A stretch of DNA of 64,000 nucleotides from assembly GCA_028288725.1 (NCBI GenBank), contig JAQGIC010000047.1, positions 1 to 64,000 of the forward strand, in the 5' to 3' direction. Numbering within the stretch: the first letter of the stretch is position 1; the number at the start of each line of letters is the position of its first letter. Positions 18,137 through 26,473 of this stretch are shown here, piece after piece. The position numbers and the translations under genes were made by a program. The DNA is from Rhodospirillales bacterium (GTDB taxonomy: Bacteria > Pseudomonadota > Alphaproteobacteria > ATCC43930 > CGMCC-115725). A model generated the notes under the pieces. It searched no databases. It had not been told where the DNA came from and saw only the letters and a program-made list of their open reading frames with translations.

Positions 18137-18930
18137 ACCTGCAGGATCGAAGAGACGAGGAGCTGGGTATAGGGATGCTGCGGATCGTCCAGCACCTGAT
18201 CGGTCAGCCCGCTCTCGACCACCTCGCCGCCGCGCATCACCATCAGGCGATGGGCCAGCAGGCGCGCCACCGCCAGATCATGGGTCACGATGATCGCCGA
18301 CAGCCCCAGATCGGCGACCAGGCCGCGAATGAGATCGAGCAGGCGCGCCTGGACCGAGACGTCGAGCCCGCCGGTCGGCTCGTCCATGAAGACGAGGCGC
18401 GGATTGGTCACCAGATTGCGCGCGATCTGCAGGCGCTGCTGCATGCCGCCGGAAAAGCTCGACGGCCGGTCGTCGATCCGATCCCGGTCGATCTCGACCT
18501 TGCCCAGCCAGTCGAGGGCGCTCCCTCGGATCTCGCCATAATGGCGCGCGCCGATCGCCATCAGCCGCTCGCCAACATTGGCGCCGGCGCTGACCGTCAG
18601 GCGCAGCCCGTCGCGCGGGTTCTGATGCACGACGCCCCAGTCGGTGCGGAGCAGCTGCCGCCGGGCCGCCTCGCTCAAATCGAACAGGTCGGCCATCGTG
18701 CCGTCGCGCAGGCGATAGCGGATGCGGCCCGCGGCGGGCTCGATCTTGGCCGACAGCGCGTTCAGCAGGCTGGTCTTGCCCGAGCCGCTCTCGCCGACGA
18801 TGCCCAGGACCTCGCCCGGCCACAGTTCGAAGCCGACATCGCGGCAGCCGACGCGGGCGCCATAGGCGACGGTCAGACCCTCGACCACCAGCAGCGGCGG
18901 TTCCTCGTCGAGCAGGGGTAGGGCGCTCAT
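18133..18930 (-). CDS. phnK: C-P lyase ABC-type protein PhnK
   Basis: This ABC ATPase of 265 residues is known in E. coli to bind the PhnGHIJ core through PhnJ. Walker A is GIVGESGSGKTSLLNAL near residue 45, the signature FSGGMQQRLQIARNL is near 160, and Walker B is LVFMDEPTGGLD. I chose the ATG at 18930, which overlaps the phnJ stop as ATGA, over an earlier in-frame codon at 19032 that lies inside phnJ and lacks homology. Confidence 0.95.
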   Translation of the reverse strand: MSALPLLDEEPPLLVVEGLTVAYGARVGCRDVGFELWPGEVLGIVGESGSGKTSLLNALSAKIEPAAGRIRYRLRDGTMADLFDLSEAARRQLLRTDWGVVHQNPRDGLRLTVSAGANVGERLMAIGARHYGEIRGSALDWLGKVEIDRDRIDDRPSSFSGGMQQRLQIARNLVTNPRLVFMDEPTGGLDVSVQARLLDLIRGLVADLGLSAIIVTHDLAVARLLAHRLMVMRGGEVVESGLTDQVLDDPQHPYTQLLVSSILQV

Positions 18931-19763
18931 GACGTGCGGCTCCGGCAATAGTCCGTGTCGGAGCAGACGAACATCCGGCCGCCCTGGTCGTCGGTCAGCA
19001 CCTCGTCCAGATAGCTCGTTGTCGAGCCGCACAGGCTGCAGGCCGCGTCCCAGCTCTCGACCGAGAAGGGATGATCGTGGAAATCCAGGCTCTTGACCTT
19101 GGTGAAGGGCGGCACGGCATAGATGCGCTTCTCACGCCCTGCGCCGAACAGCTGCAGGGCCGGGCTCATGTCGAGCTTCTGGTTGTCGAATTTCGGGATC
19201 GGCGAGGGCCGCATCAGATAGCGGTCGTTGACGATGACCGGATAGTCGTAGGTCGTGGTGATGCGGCCGTGATGCGCGATATCCTCGTAGAAGCGGACAT
19301 GCATGGCGCCATATTCGCTCAAGGCATGCATCGTGCGCGTCTCGGTCTCGCGCGGCTCCAGCCAGCGCAGCGGCTCCGGGATCGGCACTTGATAGACCAT
19401 GATCTGGCCGGCCCGGAGCGGCGTTTCCGGAATGCGGTGGCGGGTCTGGATGATAGTCGCCTCCACGGTGCGCTCGGTCGTGGCGACGCCGGCGGTGCGG
19501 GCGAAGAAGCGGCGGATGGAGATCGCGTTGGTGGTGTCGTCGGCACCCTGATCGATCACCTTCAGCACGTCGGCACGGCCGATGATGCTGGCCGTCACCT
19601 GGATGCCGCCGGTGCCCCAGCCATAGGGCAGCGGCATCTCGCGGCTGCCGAAGGGCACCTGATAGCCGGGGATCGCCACCGCCTTCAGGATGGCCCGGCG
19701 GATCATCCGTTTGGTCTGTTCGTCCAGATAGGCGAAATTATAGCCGGCGAGGGTCTGGGTCAT
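18927..19763 (-). CDS. phnJ: Alpha-D-ribose 1-methylphosphonate 5-phosphate C-P lyase (PhnJ)
   Basis: This radical SAM-dependent enzyme breaks the carbon-phosphorus bond and releases methane or another alkane. Its 278 residues include the PhnJ cysteine set Cys242, Cys245, Cys267 and Cys273, offset by one from E. coli, with CSLC near the start of the cluster loop. Gly33 in AIPGYQVPF corresponds to the glycyl-radical residue. All key residues are therefore present and the enzyme should be active. It overlaps phnI and phnK by four bases each. Confidence 0.97.
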   Translation of the reverse strand: MTQTLAGYNFAYLDEQTKRMIRRAILKAVAIPGYQVPFGSREMPLPYGWGTGGIQVTASIIGRADVLKVIDQGADDTTNAISIRRFFARTAGVATTERTVEATIIQTRHRIPETPLRAGQIMVYQVPIPEPLRWLEPRETETRTMHALSEYGAMHVRFYEDIAHHGRITTTYDYPVIVNDRYLMRPSPIPKFDNQKLDMSPALQLFGAGREKRIYAVPPFTKVKSLDFHDHPFSVESWDAACSLCGSTTSYLDEVLTDDQGGRMFVCSDTDYCRSRTS

Positions 19764-20839
19764 TCCGCGGCCGTCTTTCGCTGATCATGTTCGGCGCGCA
19801 GCCGGCGCAGCAGATCCAGTTCGGACTGGAAATCGACGTGATGCGGCAGCTTCAGATGCTGCACGAAGCCCGACGCCTCGACATTGTCGGAATGGGACAG
19901 CACGAATTCCTCGTCCTGGGCCGGTGCCGCGATCGGCTCGCCCAGTTCCCGCGCGCGCAAGGCCCGATCGACCAGCGCCATGGCCATCGCCTTGCGCTCC
20001 GACTGGCCGAACACCAGGCCATAGCCGCGGGTGAAGGCCGGTGCCGCGGTGGCGGAGCCGCCGAATTGATTGACCATGTCGCATTCGCTCACCGTGATCT
20101 CGCCGATCTCGACCGGGAAGCCCAGCTCCTCCGGCACGATTTCGACCGCGACATCAACGATGCGGATCTCGCCGGCGAACGGATGGTTGCGGGCATAGCC
20201 GCGCTGGGTCGAATAGCCCAGCGCCAACAGCCAGCCCTCGTCGCCGCGTGCCAGGTTCTGCAGGCGCAGGGCCCGGTCGGCCGGGAAATCGATCGGCTGC
20301 CGGGTCAGGTCCCCCGGCACGGCATCGCCCGGCGGCGGCGGTTCGATCAACCCGTCCCGGCCCAGCATGTCGGCAACGCGCGGCGCGGCGCCGATCGGCT
20401 CGGACGTGGCGACAGGGTCGGGCAGCGGGGTGCCGGCGGCCAGCGCGAAATCGAGCAGGCGGTGGGTATAGTCGAAGGTCGAGCCCAGTACCTGGCCGCC
20501 CGGCACGTCCTTGAACACGGCCGAGATGCGCCGGCGCACGAGGCCCCGGTCGGTCTCGACCGGTTGCGAGGCGGCCAGGCGGGGCAGGGTGGTGCGATAG
20601 GCGCGCAGCAGAAAGATCGCCTCGACCAGATCGCCCATCGCCTGCTTGATCGCCAGCGCCGCCAGTTCCGGGTCGTAGATCGAGCCCTCGGTCATCACCC
20701 GGTCGACCGCTCGGCCGAGCTGCTGGGCGATCTGGGTCAGATCCAGCGCCGGCACGGCCGGGTCGCCGCGCCGTTCGCGCGCCAGCAGCGCATGGGCCGC
20801 GTCGATCGCCTTTTCACCGCCTTTGACCGCGACATACAT
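19760..20839 (-). CDS. phnI: C-P lyase core subunit PhnI
   Basis: PhnI is the nucleosidase-like subunit that, with PhnG, H and L, transfers the methylphosphonate group onto the ribose of ATP with loss of adenine. The 359 residues start MYVAVKGGEKAIDAAHALL, a typical PhnI N-terminus. The conserved stretches AIKQAMGDLVEAIFLLRAYR (near 64-83) and SECDMVNQFGGSATAAPAFTRGYG (near 250-275) are present. It begins four bases after phnH and overlaps phnJ. Confidence 0.96.
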   Translation of the reverse strand: MYVAVKGGEKAIDAAHALLARERRGDPAVPALDLTQIAQQLGRAVDRVMTEGSIYDPELAALAIKQAMGDLVEAIFLLRAYRTTLPRLAASQPVETDRGLVRRRISAVFKDVPGGQVLGSTFDYTHRLLDFALAAGTPLPDPVATSEPIGAAPRVADMLGRDGLIEPPPPGDAVPGDLTRQPIDFPADRALRLQNLARGDEGWLLALGYSTQRGYARNHPFAGEIRIVDVAVEIVPEELGFPVEIGEITVSECDMVNQFGGSATAAPAFTRGYGLVFGQSERKAMAMALVDRALRARELGEPIAAPAQDEEFVLSHSDNVEASGFVQHLKLPHHVDFQSELDLLRRLRAEHDQRKTAAE

Positions 20840-20843
20840 AGTG

Positions 20844-21440
20844 TCAGCTCCCCCGGACGGTACTGGTGCGCGGGACGGCGACCAGGAGGTCGCCCCGGGT
20901 CAGCAACAGATCGATGCCGCGCGGGAACAGCGCCGCCAGCGCCCGGCGCGCCTCCCAGAATCCCGCGGGCAGACCGGCGACGCCGAGCCTGGCCCGGCCG
21001 TCGATGCCGGGGCCTTCGAGCGACAGCGACCCGTCGGGATCGAGCGCTTGAACCTCGATCACCAGCGTGGCGCCCTGGTCCGGATAGGTGTCGCTGCCGA
21101 GCGGCAGCGTTGCGAGGGCCGGGACCGACGCCGGCTCGGCCGCAAGCAGGAAGGTTGCTTGATCCGGTTTCGAAACGATCGGGCAATTGCAATGGAAACG
21201 CAGGTGCGAGGCGGCCGGGGCTGCCGCCTCGTCGAGCCAGACCGGCGTCTCGAAGTCGGCCAGCGCCATGGCCACGCCGATCGCGGCGCGGCCGAGGCTG
21301 CCGCGGGGGACCCGCGTCGGCCGGGCGATTTCGACGATCCGGCCAGGGTGCGCCAGCGCGTCCAGCACCTGGCGGAACACGGCATTCGCGTCGTCGACCG
21401 GATCGATGAAGCCGGCTTCGATCGCTTGGGTCGGGCGCAT
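20844..21440 (-). CDS. phnH: C-P lyase core subunit PhnH
   Basis: PhnH is a structural subunit of the PhnGHIJ core with a fold related to PLP transferases but no cofactor. The 198-residue protein shows the FIDPVDDANAVFRQVLDALAHPGRI start and the FWEARRALAALFPRGIDLLL end typical of the family. The ATG overlaps the phnG stop by one base and the gene ends four bases before phnI, so the subunits are made in step. Confidence 0.94.
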   Translation of the reverse strand: MRPTQAIEAGFIDPVDDANAVFRQVLDALAHPGRIVEIARPTRVPRGSLGRAAIGVAMALADFETPVWLDEAAAPAASHLRFHCNCPIVSKPDQATFLLAAEPASVPALATLPLGSDTYPDQGATLVIEVQALDPDGSLSLEGPGIDGRARLGVAGLPAGFWEARRALAALFPRGIDLLLTRGDLLVAVPRTSTVRGS

Positions 21441-21910
21441 CAGTCTTCGCCCCGGACGAGCGTAAAGAAATCGACCTTGGTCGCGGCCACTTCGGATGCC
21501 TTGCGGGTTTTCTCGTCCGCCGCGCGGGTCGCGAGCGGCCGGATGACGCCGGCCATCAGCGCCGCGTGCCGTTCCGGGTCCTGCAGCAGGGCGTCGAACA
21601 GGGCGGCGAGCTCCGCATGGCGGGCATTGCGGCCGGCGACATGGCCGAAGCCGGTCGGGCCGTTCTCGATTCGCACGGCGGCGCGCGTCATGGTCATTTC
21701 GCCCAGATTGAACGGTTGTCCGCTGCCCGAGATGCGGCCGCGCACCATAACCAGCCCGGTTTCGGCTGGGCGCAGTCGGGTAAAGGCCGGCTGTAGGCCC
21801 AGATCCGACCAGGCCTGCTCCAGATCGGCCGGCGCCGCCTTGGCGAGCGTGGCCATCCAGAATCGACGCTGATCGATTTTGCCGGACAAGTCAGATATTT
21901 GTCTAGACAT
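21440..21910 (-). CDS. phnG: C-P lyase core subunit PhnG
   Basis: PhnG is the small core subunit needed for phosphonate-ribose formation. The protein has 156 residues with the typical blocks RRFWMATLAKA near 16 and TMTRAAVRIENGPTGFGHVAGRN near 75-100. I chose the ATG at 21910, preceded by a GAGAGG site at good spacing, over a GTG six bases upstream. It is the first gene of the phn operon, about 40 bases downstream of a putative -10 linked to a Pho box. Confidence 0.94.
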   Translation of the reverse strand: MSRQISDLSGKIDQRRFWMATLAKAAPADLEQAWSDLGLQPAFTRLRPAETGLVMVRGRISGSGQPFNLGEMTMTRAAVRIENGPTGFGHVAGRNARHAELAALFDALLQDPERHAALMAGVIRPLATRAADEKTRKASEVAATKVDFFTLVRGED

Positions 21911-21951
21911 CCGCACCTCTCAAGCGACAAGATCGGTCCGGGCCGACCAAA

Positions 21952-21985
21952 AGTAAAGCGGCTTCGTGTGACGTGTTTTTGACAG
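21952..21985 (-). promoter_or_regulatory. Pho box and -10 of the phn operon
   Basis: On the minus strand CTGTCAAAAACACGTCAC (21968-21985) matches 14 of 18 positions of the PhoB consensus, two CTGTCA-like halves separated by an A-rich spacer. Ten bases downstream TTTACT (21957-21952) is a fair -10 at the spacing used by PhoB-activated promoters. The site lies in the phnF-phnG gap, so it may also affect phnF. Confidence 0.65.
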
Positions 21986-22014
21986 TCGCGGGATGATCCG
22001 TGAGAGGGCAGCAC

Positions 22015-22776
22015 ATGATCGACGGTGGCAACGAAGAGGGAGCGATCGAGCGCGGCCACGGCGTGTCGCTCTGGCGCCAGATCGATCGGAGCCTCAGCGC
22101 CGATATCTCAGGCGGCGCCTGGGCGCCGGGCGAGCGGCTGCCGACCGAACAGGCGCTGGCCCAGCGGTTCCAGGTCAATCGGCATACGATCCGCCGCGCG
22201 ATCCAGGCGATGGTTCAGCGCGGCCTGCTGCGGGTCGAGCAGGGGCGCGGCACTTTCGTGCAGGAAGGCGTCATCGACTACATGATCGGCCGCCGCACGC
22301 GCTTCACCGAGAATATCGCCCGCAATCGGCGCGAGGCCCAGCGCATCCTGCTGGATTCGGGCGAGGTGCTGCCGCCGCCGCTGATTGCCCGCCTGCTGAA
22401 GGTGCCGTCGCGCCAGCCGGTCGCGATGCTGGAGACCCTGTCGAGCGCCGGCGGCATGCCGGTCTCGCTCTCGACCAGCTATTTCCCAGGCGGCCGCTTT
22501 CCGGATCTGGCGGCGCAGGTGGCGGAGACGGGCTCGATTACCCAGGCATTGCAACGTTGTGGCCTGAATGACTATGCCAGGGCCACGACCCGCGTGACCG
22601 CGCGCATGCCGACGGCGGAGGAGGCGCGGCGGCTGAAGCAACCGGTCACACGCCCGATCATCCAGACCGAGGCGGTCGACGTCGATGGCGACGCCAGGCC
22701 GATCTCGGTCTCGATCACCCGCTTCGCCAGCGATCGCGTGCAGCTCGTGCTGGACTCCGCAACCAACGCGTCGTAA
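22015..22776 (+). CDS. phnF: GntR/UTRA-family regulator PhnF
   Basis: This transcription regulator has 253 residues. The winged helix-turn-helix spans about 20-80 (GERLPTEQALAQRFQVNRHTIRRAI). The C-terminal UTRA ligand-binding domain spans about 100-250 and ends in the FASDRVQLVLD strand seen in PhnF/HutC proteins. It is divergent from phnG and most likely represses the phn operon or tunes it to phosphonate or phosphate. The ATG at 22015 follows a GAGAGG site; a GTG at 22000 is possible but less likely. Confidence 0.9.
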   Translation: MIDGGNEEGAIERGHGVSLWRQIDRSLSADISGGAWAPGERLPTEQALAQRFQVNRHTIRRAIQAMVQRGLLRVEQGRGTFVQEGVIDYMIGRRTRFTENIARNRREAQRILLDSGEVLPPPLIARLLKVPSRQPVAMLETLSSAGGMPVSLSTSYFPGGRFPDLAAQVAETGSITQALQRCGLNDYARATTRVTARMPTAEEARRLKQPVTRPIIQTEAVDVDGDARPISVSITRFASDRVQLVLDSATNAS

Positions 22777-22938
22777 CGTCGCAATCGCTCTTTTCCTTTC
22801 TATCGCAATTGGATGTGGCGTTCCGTTCGAGTCGAGTCTATAGTCCCGACTCGGGATGGGCGTCGTCGAGTCGGCACCCATCGTTCCCGAGATGCTTCGA
22901 AGGGGTTTCGAAGGCTCTTGGGCTCGGGGGATTAAAGG

Positions 22939-23757
22939 ATGTCGAACGATGCCATCGGCCGCCGCGAGCTTCTGCGCGTCGCCGGTCTCATGGGCCTCGG
23001 CGCCTTTTCGCTGGCGCTGACGCCGGAGGCCCTAGCGCAAGCCCAGGCGCGGGTCTCCAAGTCGCCGGTCCAACGCCGCACCATCGTGATCGACCCGGGG
23101 CATGGCGGCATCGATCCGGGCTGCATCGGCTATAGCGGCACCTATGAGAAGCATATCGCCTTCGACACCGCCCAGGAAATCGCCCGGCTGCTGGAGGCGA
23201 CCGGCCGCTTTCATCCGATCCTGACCCGCACGCGCGACGAGTTCATTCCGCTGCATGACCGCGTGATCCGCGCCCGGGCGGCCCATGGCGACCTGTTCCT
23301 GTCGATCCACGCGGATTCGATCCCCGACCATTCGCTGCGCGGCGCCTCGGTCTTCACCCTGTCGGAAAGGGCGTCGGACGCGCAGTCCGCAGCCCTCGCC
23401 GCCAAGGAAAACCATTCCGACATCGTGGGTGGAGTCAACATGGCCGGCCAGACGCCCGAGGTCAGCAACATCCTGATGGATCTGGCGCGCCGCCAAACCA
23501 ACAACCTGTCGATCGGTCTGGCGCGCGAACTGGTGACCAAGCTCGGCACCGAAGTGCGCATGCTGGACCACAGCCATCGCTCGGCCGGCTTCGCCGTGCT
23601 GAAGGCGCCGGACATCCCGTCGGCCCTGGTCGAGCTCGGCTGCCTGTCGAACCGCGACGAGGACACGCTGCTGCGCACCGCCAGCTATCGCCACAAGCTG
23701 GCGACCGGCATCGTCGGCTCGGTCGATGCCTATTTCACGCATGTGGTTCGGGTCTGA
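22939..23757 (+). CDS. N-acetylmuramoyl-L-alanine amidase, Amidase_3 family, Tat-exported
   Basis: This periplasmic zinc amidase cuts the bond between MurNAc and the stem peptide during cell separation. The N-terminus has a Tat motif, GRRELLRVAG, with a hydrophobic stretch and an ALA-type cleavage near residue 34, as in AmiA and AmiC. Zinc ligands are His in IDPGHGGID near 55, Glu in YEKHI near 70 and His in SIHADS near 124; the catalytic Glu is in ALVELGCLSN near 234. There is no AMIN domain. It stands alone in its operon. Confidence 0.92.
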   Translation: MSNDAIGRRELLRVAGLMGLGAFSLALTPEALAQAQARVSKSPVQRRTIVIDPGHGGIDPGCIGYSGTYEKHIAFDTAQEIARLLEATGRFHPILTRTRDEFIPLHDRVIRARAAHGDLFLSIHADSIPDHSLRGASVFTLSERASDAQSAALAAKENHSDIVGGVNMAGQTPEVSNILMDLARRQTNNLSIGLARELVTKLGTEVRMLDHSHRSAGFAVLKAPDIPSALVELGCLSNRDEDTLLRTASYRHKLATGIVGSVDAYFTHVVRV

Positions 23758-23835
23758 GCAACGCACCCTCTGGTCGCCAGCGCTCAGACGTCGTAAGCTC
23801 GGCACAGGCTTTCGTTTTGGTGGGGGTTTCGTTCG

Positions 23836-24132
23836 ATGCGTTTGCCCGTGATCGCTCTCGTCGCCGTCGGGTTCGCCGCCACGATCGGCAGCGCCCAGGC
23901 CTTTACCCAGGATAACGTCACCAACCGGGCGTCGGATGGCGGCGCCAAGTTTGCGGACAGCGACGTGTCCAGCAAATGGGGCGGCCATCTCACGGTGAAC
24001 GGCAAGAATACCGCCGCGCAGGCGACCGATGCCGACGACGCGCCGACCCATACCTATTCGCAGGTCGAACGCCGCGCGTTCAACAAGACCGGCTATTTCG
24101 AGCCGATCATCCTGCTGCCCGCCAAGGAATAG
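23836..24132 (+). CDS. Small secreted protein of unknown function
   Basis: This 98-residue protein has a clear Sec signal peptide (MRLPVIALVAVGFAATIGSAQA, cleavage after residue 22), leaving about 76 hydrophilic residues with no Cys. The mature part includes VSSKWGGHLTVNG and an aromatic FNKTGYFEP segment. I do not recognise the family. A strong terminator follows at once, so it is expressed as a single gene or together with the amidase 78 bases upstream. Confidence 0.65.
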   Translation: MRLPVIALVAVGFAATIGSAQAFTQDNVTNRASDGGAKFADSDVSSKWGGHLTVNGKNTAAQATDADDAPTHTYSQVERRAFNKTGYFEPIILLPAKE

Positions 24133-24147
24133 GACGTCCCCTTTCGA

Positions 24148-24183
24148 ACGGCCCGGTGAGAGCGATCTCGCCGGGCCGTTTTT
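24148..24183 (+). terminator. Rho-independent terminator
   Basis: A 13-bp stem ACGGCCCGGTGAG / CTCGCCGGGCCGT (one wobble pair) is followed by a run of five T at 24179-24183. It closes the transcript of the small secreted protein. Confidence 0.85.
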
Positions 24184-24206
24184 GTTGAACTGCCGGAGTT
24201 GATGCG

Positions 24207-24965
24207 ATGAGTGACCATGCCTTCCAAGCCGCCCAGTTGTTGATCGCTGCCCATCGGTCGGGCCAGCCGATCGACCGCTTGCCCGACGCGCTGCGCCCCA
24301 TGACGGTCGAGGATGCCTACGCGATCCAGGATCACGTGTCGGCGGCGCTGGGCGCGGTCACCGCGTGGAAGGTCGGGCAGGGCGGTCCGAGCGGGCCGAT
24401 CAGCCTCGCGCCGATCTATGCCGACAAGGTCCATGCCTCCGGCGTGACGCTCGACGCGGCAGCCCTGCATCAGCCGGCGCTGGAGATCGAATTCGCCTTC
24501 CGTCTGGGCCGGGATCTGCCGGACCGGGCGCAGCCCTATTCCTATGACGAGGTGCTGGCCGCGATCGAGGGCTTCTGCCCCTGCATCGAGGTGCTGGGCA
24601 GCCGCTTCAAGGATCGGACCGGCTTCGCGGCGGCGGAAAACCTGGCCGACGGCAATGCCAATGGCGCGCTGGTCACGGCAGGCCCGCTGGCCGAGTGGCG
24701 CGCGCTCGATTTCCTGACCCAGAAGGTCGAGCTGGCGATCGACGGTAAAATCGTGCAGAGCGCGGTCGGGACCCATCCGGCCGGCGATCCGGTCAAGCTG
24801 GTGGTCTGGACCGCCAATCACCTGATGGCGCGCACCGGCGGCCTGAAGCGCGGCGATGTGGTCACGACCGGGTCGCTCGACGGAGCGACCCCGGTCGGAC
24901 CGGGATCGAAGGGGGTTGCGACCTACGGTGCCTTCGGCCGGGTCGAGGTCGCTTTCCGCGGCTGA
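24207..24965 (+). CDS. 2-Keto-4-pentenoate hydratase-family protein (MhpD-like)
   Basis: This 252-residue protein has the fumarylacetoacetate-hydrolase fold of the MhpD/hydratase group, which hydrates 2-oxopent-4-enoate or decarboxylates oxalocrotonate in meta-cleavage of aromatics. Marks are the metal-binding LEIEFAFRLG near residue 93 and IEAIEGFCPCIEV-type sequence near 113, then the C-terminal LKRGDVVTTGSL block. No partner meta-cleavage genes are near, so the substrate is open. Its 3' end overlaps the convergent hypothetical gene by 43 bases. Confidence 0.8.
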   Translation: MSDHAFQAAQLLIAAHRSGQPIDRLPDALRPMTVEDAYAIQDHVSAALGAVTAWKVGQGGPSGPISLAPIYADKVHASGVTLDAAALHQPALEIEFAFRLGRDLPDRAQPYSYDEVLAAIEGFCPCIEVLGSRFKDRTGFAAAENLADGNANGALVTAGPLAEWRALDFLTQKVELAIDGKIVQSAVGTHPAGDPVKLVVWTANHLMARTGGLKRGDVVTTGSLDGATPVGPGSKGVATYGAFGRVEVAFRG

Positions 24966-25594
24966 ACCACCGGCTTCGGCGGCGCTTCCTCGATGCCGCG
25001 TCCCAGACGGCCCATCTCGGCGATCGTGTCGCGCAACGCGGCGTCGGCGAGGTGGGCCATCCGGGCGAAGGAACGCAGGAACGTGTCGGTGCGCGGCAAC
25101 TGGAACAGCGTCTCTTCGGTCTCGGCGCTGTCCACGGGCACGACCACGGCCAGGACCAGCTCATAGGGGATGACGACCAGCTCGGTGATCGGCATGCCGC
25201 CAGGATCGCGAACGTAATCGACGACGCGGGGCGCTTCCGGACGGTCGGGATCGGGGCGGATCGACATGCGGTGGGGCACGCGGGTCGAGGCGGCCTCCAG
25301 CACGGCGCGGGTGAAGGGGCGCAGAAAGCCTTCGTCGAAGCCCAGGAGCGACATGGCATCGCCGGAGCCGCCTTCGTTCCGCGGTTCGCCGCGCATTTCC
25401 AGCGTCGCCCACACCGAGGCGCGGCCGCGATGGAAATCGGCCGAGGCGATATCGAAATTCAACCGGTCGATCGGCTGGGGCACCACGAGCGCGTTGGCGC
25501 ACAGAAAGGCGAAGCAGGCCGGTTCGCGCTGGCACGACATGGCGGTCGCCATATCCAGATGCCGGTCGCATAGCGGCCGGGAGTGATCGAGCAT
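24923..25594 (-). CDS. Hypothetical protein, convergent and overlapping
   Basis: This is a 223-residue soluble protein that I do not recognise. The N-terminus holds several Cys and His (LCDRH, MSCQREPACFAFLC), which might bind metal. The central part reads like an alpha/beta domain (ITELVVIPYELVLAVVVPVD near 140-160). The tail is basic and proline-rich. The ATG at 25594 follows GAGG at eight bases. A GTG at 25609 is less likely. The 43-base overlap with the hydratase 3' end is real in both frames. Codon use is like its neighbours. Confidence 0.6.
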   Translation of the reverse strand: MLDHSRPLCDRHLDMATAMSCQREPACFAFLCANALVVPQPIDRLNFDIASADFHRGRASVWATLEMRGEPRNEGGSGDAMSLLGFDEGFLRPFTRAVLEAASTRVPHRMSIRPDPDRPEAPRVVDYVRDPGGMPITELVVIPYELVLAVVVPVDSAETEETLFQLPRTDTFLRSFARMAHLADAALRDTIAEMGRLGRGIEEAPPKPVVQPRKATSTRPKAP

Positions 25595-25762
25595 GACCGT
25601 CGCCTCCACTAGCCTCGGGGAAGGTCCGCCGAGGTCTCCGACGACTCTGGGAAACCCATCTTAAGAATGGCCTAACGGGTGTCGCCCAATGCGAATTTGT
25701 CGCGGATTCGTCCGGGAGGCCGGAAACCTGTCCCAAGCTTAATTTTTAATTAAGTAGGCCCT

Positions 25763-26368
25763 GTGACAACGGAGCACGGGTTCTGGCAGGAGGAACATTT
25801 GCGCGCTCTCGTCGAGACGATCAATCAGACCTTGCGCAATATCGGCGACGGACCCGGACGCGTGCTGCTGGATACGATCGAATCCTTCGAAGGTCTGCGT
25901 CTGACCGACCAGGAGCGCATCTCGGCGCTCGCCTCGTCCATCGCCAGCAGCGCGCTGGCCTATCACAGCACCCGGGTCTCGGGCTATCTGGATGCGATCG
26001 GCGTCTCGGCCATGGCGATCGCGTTTGAAATCCTGCCGCCACCGCCCGCGGTCGGGGCGTTTCCGACGCTGGGTCATATCGCCGAAGGCGCCGACCTGCT
26101 GTCGGGCGGCCTGAACCTTCTGATCGATGAGCTCTATAGCGAGTCGATCGCGATGGAAGACCGGATCATCGCGGAAATCGCGCTCTATGCCCGGCTGCTC
26201 GGGCGTCACGATCCGAATACGGTGCAGACCGTGCTGCGCGGCATCGACGACGCGCTGCAGCATCCGGATTTCGTCGGAGGCGACCTGGTTGCGGTCTCGC
26301 TGGCCGATCCGACGCGGATCGATGCTGCGATGCCGCTCGAGCAGATGCCGATCCTGGGCGTCGCCTGA
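25763..26368 (+). CDS. Hypothetical protein, mainly helical
   Basis: This 201-residue protein with a GTG start is mainly helical, lacks a signal peptide, and has a hydrophobic segment near 83-125 (AIGVSAMAIAFEILPPPPAVGAF and on) that is too broken for a clear membrane helix. No family is recognised. An AT-rich stretch just upstream, TTAATTTTTAATTAAG around 25738-25754, could carry the promoter. The frame shows good third-position GC, so it is likely real, but the exact start is unsure. Confidence 0.5.
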   Translation: MTTEHGFWQEEHLRALVETINQTLRNIGDGPGRVLLDTIESFEGLRLTDQERISALASSIASSALAYHSTRVSGYLDAIGVSAMAIAFEILPPPPAVGAFPTLGHIAEGADLLSGGLNLLIDELYSESIAMEDRIIAEIALYARLLGRHDPNTVQTVLRGIDDALQHPDFVGGDLVAVSLADPTRIDAAMPLEQMPILGVA

Positions 26369-26473
26369 TCCGCCTCAAGTCATACAATTTCGTCGCACTG
26401 GATTGACAGGCCCGATCGGCCTGGGCTCCCCTCTATCGAAAATCAGATCGACGGATAAGGGAGCGCCTAGGGA

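Noticed and set aside
21979-22010. TTGACA as a -35 of phnF
   Set aside because: No convincing -10 is found at 16-18 bases; the phnF promoter is left open.
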